From: Planctomycetia bacterium
GTDB taxonomy: Bacteria > Planctomycetota > Planctomycetia > Pirellulales > Thermoguttaceae
Assembly (NCBI GenBank): GCA_030535245.1
Contig: JAUNBJ010000001.1
Coordinates: forward strand, 52,044-116,043
Direction of reading: 5' to 3'
Length of the DNA stretch: 64,000 nt
Every line of letters starts with the position of its first letter. Positions within the stretch are counted from its first letter, which is position 1. The position numbers and the translations under genes are program-made. Of this stretch, positions 18,536-26,046 are shown one piece after another. Under the pieces are notes generated by a model. It saw only the letters and a list, made by a program, of their open reading frames with translations. It had not been told where the DNA came from and searched no databases.

Positions 18536-19959
18536 GTTCGCCAGTAATTTCCCTATTGATTGTTGATAACGAGCGTCCCCATGCCGAGATTGTGGCCATG
18601 GCATTGGATCGGGTGGGCTACCATACCGAAATTGCGGTTTCGGGCGAGGAGGCGGTCGCGAAGATCCAGGATGGCCGTTACGACGTGATTTTCACCGACC
18701 TTATCATGGACAACATCGACGGGTTCGGCGTGTTGAAAAGTGCGCGGGAGTGCCTGCCGGACGCTGCGGTGATTCTCATGACCGGGCATGGGAGCGTGCC
18801 GTCGGCGGTGCGGGCCATGCAGCAGGGGGCGTTCAATTACCTGCTCAAGCCGTTGGATTTGAAGCAGCTTCGGGCGGTGGCTGAGAAGGCGGCGGAAAGT
18901 GCGGTGCTCAAACGGACGAATGTCGAGTTGCAAACGCGGCTGGACGAGAAGTTCGGGTTTGAGAAGCTGATCGGCAACAGTCCGGAGATGATGGAGCTGG
19001 TGGAAAAACTGCGGCGGATTGCGCCGACGAACGCGACGGTGTTGATTCAGGGGGCGACGGGCACGGGGAAAGAGCTGGTGGCGCAGGCGATTCATCAGAA
19101 CAGTCCGCGAAAGAACAAGCCGTTTGTGGGGTTGAACTGTGCGGCGCTCAGCGAGAATATTCTGGAGAGCGAACTGTTCGGGCATGTCAAGGGGGCGTTT
19201 ACCGACGCTACGAGCGACCGGGTGGGGAAAATTGAGTATGCCAATGGCGGAACGTTGTTTCTCGACGAGGTGGGGGACATGCCGTTGCCGACGCAGATCA
19301 AGCTGCTGCGGGTGTTGGAGGACAGCGAAATCACGCGAGTGGGCGCGAATACCCCCATCAAGGTAAACGTCCGGCTCCTTTCGGCAACGAATCGGGATTT
19401 GGTCTCTGCCATTGAAAGTGGATCGTTCCGCAGCGATTTGTATCATCGGCTGAAGGTGGTTTCGTTGAAGTTGCCGACGGTTTCGGAGCGTTCGGGGGAC
19501 ATTCCGGTTTTGATCGATCATTTTATTCAGACGTTTGCCAAGAAGCATGGAAAACCGATTCGTGGCATGACCGGCCCGGCGCGGAAATGTTTTTTGCGGT
19601 ACGGGTTCCCCGGCAACGTTCGGGAGCTTCGGAATTTGGTGGAGAGCATGGTGGTGGTCGATTACGATGGTCTTTTAGACATCGACGATCTTCCGGAGGA
19701 GCTGGAAGGTTTGGTGACGGATGCGGAGCGGGAGCAGTTTCGCGTGGGGAATCCGGTTCCCCTTCCGCCGCCGGAGAAGCGGGAGGAAACGCCGCCGCAG
19801 TCGTCGCTGCAATCGTATTTGGGGAAAACGCTGGATGATCTGGACACCGATTTTATCCGTCAGACGCTGGAATATGTCCATGGCAACCGCGAGGAGGCGG
19901 CCCGGCTTTTGGGGATCAGCGAGCGGACGCTCTATCGCAAACTCAAAGACCATTCCTGA
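18532..19959 (+). CDS. NtrC-family sigma54-dependent response regulator
   Basis: 475 residues. The receiver domain (1-120) has the phospho-aspartate in VIFTDLIMD near residue 56 and the conserved lysine in LLKPLD. The AAA+ domain shows GATGTGKE (Walker A), TLFLDEVGDMP (Walker B) and the sigma54-contact loop as GAFTDA instead of the usual GAFTGA. GFPGNVRELRNLVE is the sensor-II region. The C-terminus EEAARLLGISERTLYRKLK is a Fis-type helix-turn-helix. It should activate sigma54 promoters on signal from the adjacent kinase. Targets are unknown; PrsK/PrsR-type systems control PEP-CTERM loci in other bacteria, and a PEP-CTERM gene lies next door, but that link is a guess. Confidence 0.92.
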   Translation: MSSPVISLLIVDNERPHAEIVAMALDRVGYHTEIAVSGEEAVAKIQDGRYDVIFTDLIMDNIDGFGVLKSARECLPDAAVILMTGHGSVPSAVRAMQQGAFNYLLKPLDLKQLRAVAEKAAESAVLKRTNVELQTRLDEKFGFEKLIGNSPEMMELVEKLRRIAPTNATVLIQGATGTGKELVAQAIHQNSPRKNKPFVGLNCAALSENILESELFGHVKGAFTDATSDRVGKIEYANGGTLFLDEVGDMPLPTQIKLLRVLEDSEITRVGANTPIKVNVRLLSATNRDLVSAIESGSFRSDLYHRLKVVSLKLPTVSERSGDIPVLIDHFIQTFAKKHGKPIRGMTGPARKCFLRYGFPGNVRELRNLVESMVVVDYDGLLDIDDLPEELEGLVTDAEREQFRVGNPVPLPPPEKREETPPQSSLQSYLGKTLDDLDTDFIRQTLEYVHGNREEAARLLGISERTLYRKLKDHS

Positions 19960-19976
19960 ATGCCCAGAAATACCAA

Positions 19977-20025
19977 CCCCCTGTAAAACCCCTCTTTCGA
20001 TGTTTCGGGAGGATTTTACAGGGGG
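19977..20025. terminator. Long stem-loop between convergent genes
   Basis: CCCCCTGTAAAA (19977-19988) pairs with TTTTACAGGGGG (20014-20025), and the inner CCCCTC/GGGAGG also pairs. It lies between the regulator gene and the convergent PEP-CTERM gene that ends at 20056. There is no T-run on either side, so it may be a bidirectional transcript-end hairpin rather than a classical terminator. Confidence 0.6.
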
Positions 20026-20055
20026 CAGGTTCAGGTGCTGCCGTTTGTAGGCAAC

Positions 20056-22635
20056 TTACCTTTTACGAATGAACCGCAGGCCGAGGAATCCCAGAAGCAA
20101 CATCAGCCACGAGGCGGGTTCCGGAATGGCAGCCGTGGCGACGAGGGAATAGCCCTCCGTTTCGTTTCCGCTTACGTTGAACGCCCAGCGATCTCCCCAG
20201 GCTCCGGTTCCAATCAGGTTCTCGATTCCCTGAATCAGTCCTTTGGAGGTCAGGATGGTAAACGAGTCGCCGAGTTTGACGTCGTAGTTCTCCGAGGAGA
20301 AATGGAATACGGTGTTTTCGCCGAAGGTGGTGGTTCCGGTAATGGTCAACTTGTCGGTGGACGTTTCGCTGAGGATGTCCAGATTAATCTGGGCGGCTTC
20401 GGTCGAGAAATTCCCGACAATCTCGTAATCTGTAGCGGCAGAGCTGCTCGCTCCTACGGTCAGATGGGTAATGCCCTCAACCTCATCGCCGATGGTGGTA
20501 TCGCCTACCATAATACTTCCGATGGTGAAGTTTCCGCCAGCCAGTTTGATCGATTTTGCGGTGATCACGGCATTTTCCTGGATATCCTCACCCGTGTGAA
20601 TGAACGCAGCGTTTGTACCGGTAATGACAACATTTCCCGCACCAGCGTTGATCGCTTTGCCATTAAACTGGATATTGTCCAGATTCAAGGTCAGGCTGCT
20701 GCCATTCGTATCAATGGCGACATCCTCGCTGGCGATCGTTTTCACGGTCGTATCGTTGGACTGGAGGGTGAGGTTGGTTTCACTTCTTCCTTCAATGTTG
20801 ATGGCGACGGCGGTTTGGTTTTCCGGAATAAGAATGTTGGCGCTGGCCTTGACGTCGCTTAAACTGCCGGTAACGACTTCGCCGGTCGTGGCATCATAAA
20901 TCTTTCCCTTTTCAACCGTTTTAGCCTCGACAACCAGATTGCCCGCGTCGGTCGTCACGATACCGATCAGGTTGGAATTTTCCGGCATGAAAACTTTCCA
21001 ATTCTCACCGTAACCCGACCAGTCCTCGGTTCCATCGTTGGCGAAAAGCTGCTGCGTACCTGCGAGTGTCAGCGAGGAGTACACGTACACTTGATTCTCT
21101 CCGGTAAGCGAAAGGCTTCCGGTGTGGAAACTGCTGGCGTCGCTGAGTTTCATGTTCAGCGTGGCGTTGTTCAGCGAGAGGCTGTTCACCGACGAAATGG
21201 AACCGGCTTCGAAGGTGACGTTAGCGCCGTCGATACTCAGAGTGTTGGCGGTGATTCCACCATCGAACACGTACGTTCCCGTGCCGGAGATGGAGACGGA
21301 ACCGCCCGCGTAAATATCGTTGCCTTCCGCTGCGGTGTTGCCGGAGAACGTTACCGTGTTGTTGGTGCCGGAGAATATCACGTTGCTATCGGTATAAATC
21401 GCACCGCCCTTGCTATTGGTACCAGTCGCTGAGTTGCCCGTAAAGGTTACGGTATTATTGCTGCCGGAGAATTTCACGTCCACCGGGATGGAGCCTTGCT
21501 TCAAAGCCGCAATCGCACCGCCACGAGCATCCGCAGCCGTTGCGGAGTTGTTTTCAAAAGTAATCGTGTTTCCGGTTCCGCCGAAGTTGATTTCATAACC
21601 GGTGGTTCCCTCGTTCACCGAAGAACGGCCCGCGTAGAGTCCTCCGCCGTAAGCGGTCGCGTTGCCCGTCGCCTTGTTTCCGGAGAAGGTAATCTCGTTG
21701 TTATCGGTGTTGACGTACGTCGAGCGGTTCGCAAAAACGGCACCGCCCGCAACGCCGCTGTTGTCCGTCGTGGCCTTCGCTTCGTTGTTGGAGAACGTGA
21801 GCGTCGCGCCGCCATTGCCGTCCAGCCCGCCCAGATACATGTTGGCTTCCACGTGCAGAGCACCCCCCTCGACCGCGTAGCGTGTCTGGCCGTCGCTGAT
21901 TGTACCAGTCGCCGCCGTTCCGGTGCTGGTGTTCGCGTCAAATGTTGTTGTTCCGGTCAGTGCGAAATACCGCCCGCTTGTCGCGGTGTTATCGTCGCCC
22001 GACATGGCGGCAACGGCTCCAGCGGCAACCAGCCCGTTCGCTGTATTGTTCGTCACCGCGACGTTGTGCAGTCCCGAAGCCTTGTTGAGGTAACATCCCG
22101 CCACGCCGCCGATGACGTAACCGCCGGTGATGGTCGTGGTATTCCTATCGAAAACGACATTGCTGAGATTCATCGAATTGCCACCGTAAACCAACCCGCC
22201 GCCAATGCCCAAGCTGTTGATGTTGCTGTTCTCTCGGTAACTGGTAATGTTGTTTCCAGAGAACGTTATTGGGGTGTTGGCATCGCCTGTAAGCACCAGA
22301 GTGTTGCCGTTCAGGGCGGTTCCTATAAGACGGGCATTCGTGAAACTTTCCGTACCTTCGGTACCTTTTCCGACAGAAATCTCGGCATCCTTGAATTCCT
22401 GGGAACCGGAAAGGGTGTAATCCTCTCCTTTCGTCCATCCGGTCATGTTCTGACCGCTAAACAGGCCGCCGTAATACGTGCCTGTATTGTCATTGTCGCT
22501 TCCCACGACAATATTCTTCGTTTCCCACGTTCCTTCTGCGTTTTCTTCTGCGTTTGCCGGAATCATTCCGCTTGCAAACAGCGTTCCCAGAAGGAGGGAA
22601 CCCATCATCCATTTCCAATCATTTCTTGCTTTCAT
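20056..22635 (-). CDS. PEP-CTERM surface protein with Pmp-like beta-helix repeats
   Basis: 859 residues. A signal peptide (1-29, ending NANA) is followed by a long Asn/Thr/Gly-rich region, then the C-terminal sorting signal IPEPASWLMLLLGFLGLRF with the basic tail IRKR. In exosortase systems the PEP motif plus helix is cut and the protein is delivered to the envelope. Between residues ~120 and ~420 short motifs GGAI/GGAV/GGGL alternate with FSGN/FTGN/FEN, the pattern of chlamydial polymorphic membrane proteins and beta-helix passenger domains. GTGAGG precedes the ATG. Function is probably adhesion or surface layer; no catalytic motif seen. No exosortase gene is in the window. Confidence 0.8.
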   Translation of the reverse strand: MKARNDWKWMMGSLLLGTLFASGMIPANAEENAEGTWETKNIVVGSDNDNTGTYYGGLFSGQNMTGWTKGEDYTLSGSQEFKDAEISVGKGTEGTESFTNARLIGTALNGNTLVLTGDANTPITFSGNNITSYRENSNINSLGIGGGLVYGGNSMNLSNVVFDRNTTTITGGYVIGGVAGCYLNKASGLHNVAVTNNTANGLVAAGAVAAMSGDDNTATSGRYFALTGTTTFDANTSTGTAATGTISDGQTRYAVEGGALHVEANMYLGGLDGNGGATLTFSNNEAKATTDNSGVAGGAVFANRSTYVNTDNNEITFSGNKATGNATAYGGGLYAGRSSVNEGTTGYEINFGGTGNTITFENNSATAADARGGAIAALKQGSIPVDVKFSGSNNTVTFTGNSATGTNSKGGAIYTDSNVIFSGTNNTVTFSGNTAAEGNDIYAGGSVSISGTGTYVFDGGITANTLSIDGANVTFEAGSISSVNSLSLNNATLNMKLSDASSFHTGSLSLTGENQVYVYSSLTLAGTQQLFANDGTEDWSGYGENWKVFMPENSNLIGIVTTDAGNLVVEAKTVEKGKIYDATTGEVVTGSLSDVKASANILIPENQTAVAINIEGRSETNLTLQSNDTTVKTIASEDVAIDTNGSSLTLNLDNIQFNGKAINAGAGNVVITGTNAAFIHTGEDIQENAVITAKSIKLAGGNFTIGSIMVGDTTIGDEVEGITHLTVGASSSAATDYEIVGNFSTEAAQINLDILSETSTDKLTITGTTTFGENTVFHFSSENYDVKLGDSFTILTSKGLIQGIENLIGTGAWGDRWAFNVSGNETEGYSLVATAAIPEPASWLMLLLGFLGLRFIRKR

Positions 22636-22720
22636 CGTAGAACCTCACTCATTCTTGAAAGGGGAAACCCGGGGAACACACACACATTTGAGTTCACCTC
22701 TCCCCGAGGCTTATGCTGCC

Positions 22721-22748
22721 ATTATGTCCACTTGTCGGATTTTCACAA
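22721..22748 (-). promoter_or_regulatory. Possible sigma70 promoter for the minus-strand PEP-CTERM gene
   Basis: On the minus strand TTGTGA (22748-22743), a 16-base spacer and CATAAT (22726-22721), giving a leader of about 80 bases. Both boxes are imperfect. Confidence 0.35.
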
Positions 22749-22928
22749 GACCCAGAACGCCCCAAAGGGTGGAGATTTACCGACTTCTAACTTCTGGCAT
22801 GGTTTTTACAAAAACTTTACCACGGCCTCCCCTCGGATTTACGTATTAAAAACGTTTTGCGGGGAAAAGTGGGGGGGATAGCGGGGAGATTTTTTCTCCG
22901 AAAAATTTTAAAAGGAGGGATTTTTTTG

Positions 22929-22957
22929 TTGACAGAGCCAATGACGCGAATTATAAT
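22929..22957 (+). promoter_or_regulatory. Consensus sigma70 promoter of the first esterase/PEP-CTERM gene
   Basis: TTGACA (22929-22934), 17-base spacer, TATAAT (22952-22957): a perfect match to the housekeeping consensus. The leader to the ATG at 23026 is about 62 bases and ends with GAGGAAC as ribosome site. Confidence 0.85.
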
Positions 22958-23025
22958 GGGGAAATGATTCCTTTGTGAAAAGGGATTTTTCCTGAAGAAC
23001 CAATCTTTTTTTTGAGGAACAGACC

Positions 23026-26000
23026 ATGCCCTTAACAACGACTCTGCTTCGCGTATTCCGTTTTCAGGGGATAGCACTTGTCCTGTTTTGGACCGTTTCG
23101 CTTGCGTCGGCGGAGGTGGTGAACCACATCCAGGACGGCAGTTTTGAAGGGGTCGAAACCACCTATACGATCCGTAGCGCGACCTATGGTTATGTGATCT
23201 GGGGGGCGAATCAGCAACTGGTTGAAAACAAAGCCTCCGGGAATTTCGATAACGTGGGATTTTGGAAATGGAAGGTTTCTGTGGACGAGACGGGTACCAA
23301 TCCCACACAATCCCTTGGATTTTACGGGCGTTTTGATCTGTCTAATGATGAGCAGAAGAATATGTTCACGAGCCAACCCGCGACGGATGGCACGTATGCG
23401 GCATTCATTCAGAATTTTAATAACAATGGTTACGGTACGGCAAGTTTGGAGCAAACGGTAAACACCCTGACGCCTGGTAAACTTTACTTCGTCCAGTACG
23501 ATTACAAAGCGCGAAAGAACCAGACCGTCAATATCGCTTCCTCCATTTACTCGGACAGCGGTTCCATTGCGCTTCAGAACCCAGCTTCCATCTCCAATCC
23601 CGGCGACACAGTCCTTTACCAGACTTACGGCGGCCTTTTTTGCGCAACCGATTCTACCATGACGTTTTCCATTGCGAACAAGTCGTCGGAGGTTAACGAT
23701 GTCTCGGTATTTCTGGACAACGTGCGATTGACCGCTGCGGCAGCCCAGAAAGCGTCGAACCTGGTGCGAGACGGCAGCTTTGAGACGGGAAACTACCAAA
23801 CAGAAAACGGCTTTTATACCATTTGGTCGCCCAACCACAAGTCCGGTACGGGAGATTTTGAAAAGGGGAGCGGGATTTGGCAGTTCTCCACGGAAGGAAC
23901 CACCAGCGAGTTTGGGGTATGTCCGGCGGGTTTTTATGGGCGTGGAACGACCAGCAACGCATTTGCCCTGGGACAGACCATCCCCGACGGCACGTATGTT
24001 GCCGGGTTGCAAAGCTATAGGGCGACTTCCGAGACGGCACCCGCCGTGGCGAGCATTTCGCAAACCATTTCCGGCATGGATACCGGCGAATATTACGGTA
24101 TCGCGTACCATTACAACGCGCGACCGGGCAACACGGCACAACTTACATCGTCGCTTTCCGACGGTACAAGCACCACGACGTTCCAGAGTGGTGCGAGTGT
24201 CTCTCCCACAACGAATTTCAAGCAATATTCCGGGGTTTTCAAGGCGACTTCGGAGAATGCCACGCTGACGTTTTCCAATACGGCGGCGGCCGGGGTGGAT
24301 TCGTCGCTGACGATTGATAACGTGCAGATGGTTCAGCTCCCCTCGACACCGATTGAGGCGGGGATGACACCGGTGCATGCGTTGGACATGACGACCGCTA
24401 AAACCCAATCTTACAACAGCACGGGCGTACCGTACGCGTACAACGCCAGCGATTCCCTGAGTGGCAAACTGTTTGACAAGGTGGGGTATTACGTCGAGCT
24501 GCTGGATCAGAACAATCAGCTTCAAACGTTGTACATCACGATGGACGCGTTCACTACCGACGCTTCCAAAATCGGCGTCCCGGCCAACGCCAACGCCAGC
24601 GGATATCAGGCGTTCAACGGTACGGAGCTGACCGGCGTGCAGGTGGTTTCTACCGTCAACGGTGTTTCGCGAACCCTGAATACGGGCGGCAAGCTGGAAT
24701 ACTGGGCGGGCAACTACGGCCAGTATCTCGACAACCAATACAACGGTTTCGACAGCATGAATGGGGGAAACGGTTTCGGTTCCATGCAGATTCATGACGC
24801 CACGACAGGGGAAACGCTTTTCTCGTTTAGTGGTTGGGGCAGCAACGGCCCGAACTACGCGACGGTAGGAATTGGGAACAGCAACAATACGTTCTCTGGT
24901 ATTCCCACAACCGATTGGACGGGAACCGGCACGATTAAAAACGGCACGTACGCGGTGGCGAATCTCTATTCGTTTGTTCATGAGGCCGACGCGGTGCTTT
25001 CCACCAACGGTACGCAGCTTTTCCAGCGGGACGGTTCGACGGGCGAAGCGACGATTGCCGGAACGTGGGAGGCGATTTCCAACGAAACGATCGCTGAAAT
25101 ACAGATTTCCGCCAACGGTACGGACTGGACGAGCGTGATGATCAACCGCGACGAGAAGTCGTATTCGGGAACGTTGACGTTGGAAACGGGGTGGCACAAC
25201 GTTGAAATTCGGGCGTTGGACGCGTCGGGCGACGTGTTGACATCCACGTTCGAGAAGATCGGAATTGGCGAGATTTTCATCACTGCGGGGCAATCGAACG
25301 CGGCGAACTACGGGGGTGCGGCGCAGTATTCGCGCAGTGGCAATGTTTATGAGTATGACGTCAACACGGGGAAATGGTCGCTTTCGGTGGATCCGCAGTC
25401 CGGGGCGACCGGTACGGGAGGTAGCACGTGGCCGGTGATGGGGGACAACCTTTCCGAAATGTTGGGGGGTGTGCCGGTCGGGGTGATCTCCACGGCGGTG
25501 GGGGGTTCTTCCATTCTTTCGTGGGATCCGGATGGTGGGGGGAATTATGCGCGTCTGAAGGCCGCTATCGAAGCGATGGATGGGCGGGTCGCCGCGATTT
25601 TGTGGCATCAGGGGGAAACCGACTCGGCGGGAAATAACAGTTCGGTAACGCCGGAGCAGTACCAGGAAGCGCTTGTAGAACTCATCACCGCGACGCAAGG
25701 GCTTACTTCCACGCTTTCCGATTCGGAAGTGGCCTGGATGGTGGCGTTGGTCAGCTATTTCAATGGCATGACGGACGAGGAGCTTCGCGCCGCCCAGCGG
25801 GGTGCCGTGGCCAATACGGAAAACACCTATCTTGGCCCCGATTCCGACGCGTTGTCCAGTCTGCTTTATCGAATCAGTGATACGAATGTTCATTTCAACG
25901 ATTATGGGCTGAACGTGTTGGGCGAACAGTGGGCGTTTTTGTTGGGGACGCAGCTTTACGGCCTTCCGGAGCCGACGTCGTGGTCGTTGTTGTTATTGGG

Positions 26001-26046
26001 GCTGGCGTTTCTGATGCGTAGGAATGGCAAGGCGGGGAAGGCATGA
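23026..26046 (+). CDS. Sialate O-acetylesterase-like (SASA) PEP-CTERM protein
   Basis: 1006 residues. Order: signal peptide (1-29, ending ASAE). Next are two related beta-sandwich-like modules (about 31-235 and 243-440), each opening DGSFE and closing LDNVRL or IDNVQM as carbohydrate-binding modules do. Then comes a module of unknown type (about 445-700) with KIGVP and GSMQIHD. A SASA-type esterase domain (about 745-970) carries GQSN with the catalytic serine (~756), ILWHQGE (~860) and NVHFND with the likely catalytic histidine (~953). The C-terminal sorting signal is LPEPTSWSLLLLGLAFLMRR. It probably removes acetyl esters from sialic acids or plant glycans at the cell surface. Its stop overlaps the start of the following DUF1559 gene (ATGA). 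Confidence 0.85.
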   Translation: MPLTTTLLRVFRFQGIALVLFWTVSLASAEVVNHIQDGSFEGVETTYTIRSATYGYVIWGANQQLVENKASGNFDNVGFWKWKVSVDETGTNPTQSLGFYGRFDLSNDEQKNMFTSQPATDGTYAAFIQNFNNNGYGTASLEQTVNTLTPGKLYFVQYDYKARKNQTVNIASSIYSDSGSIALQNPASISNPGDTVLYQTYGGLFCATDSTMTFSIANKSSEVNDVSVFLDNVRLTAAAAQKASNLVRDGSFETGNYQTENGFYTIWSPNHKSGTGDFEKGSGIWQFSTEGTTSEFGVCPAGFYGRGTTSNAFALGQTIPDGTYVAGLQSYRATSETAPAVASISQTISGMDTGEYYGIAYHYNARPGNTAQLTSSLSDGTSTTTFQSGASVSPTTNFKQYSGVFKATSENATLTFSNTAAAGVDSSLTIDNVQMVQLPSTPIEAGMTPVHALDMTTAKTQSYNSTGVPYAYNASDSLSGKLFDKVGYYVELLDQNNQLQTLYITMDAFTTDASKIGVPANANASGYQAFNGTELTGVQVVSTVNGVSRTLNTGGKLEYWAGNYGQYLDNQYNGFDSMNGGNGFGSMQIHDATTGETLFSFSGWGSNGPNYATVGIGNSNNTFSGIPTTDWTGTGTIKNGTYAVANLYSFVHEADAVLSTNGTQLFQRDGSTGEATIAGTWEAISNETIAEIQISANGTDWTSVMINRDEKSYSGTLTLETGWHNVEIRALDASGDVLTSTFEKIGIGEIFITAGQSNAANYGGAAQYSRSGNVYEYDVNTGKWSLSVDPQSGATGTGGSTWPVMGDNLSEMLGGVPVGVISTAVGGSSILSWDPDGGGNYARLKAAIEAMDGRVAAILWHQGETDSAGNNSSVTPEQYQEALVELITATQGLTSTLSDSEVAWMVALVSYFNGMTDEELRAAQRGAVANTENTYLGPDSDALSSLLYRISDTNVHFNDYGLNVLGEQWAFLLGTQLYGLPEPTSWSLLLLGLAFLMRRNGKAGKA

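Larger units (their letters stand above)
22636..23025. other. Divergent intergenic region of two PEP-CTERM genes
   Basis: 390 bp with no gene. It contains promoters for the two diverging PEP-CTERM genes and a GT/CA-rich run at 22676-22688. The plus-strand side is A/T-rich (AAAAATTTTAAAAGG, then GGGATTTTTTT) directly before the -35 box at 22929, as in an UP element. Confidence 0.6.

Noticed and set aside
23032..25893. Long open frame (about 950 codons) antisense to the first esterase gene
   Set aside because: It is a shadow of the sense codon bias: Arg/His/Val-rich text, no domain, no ribosome site, while the sense strand has signal peptide, esterase motifs and sorting signal.
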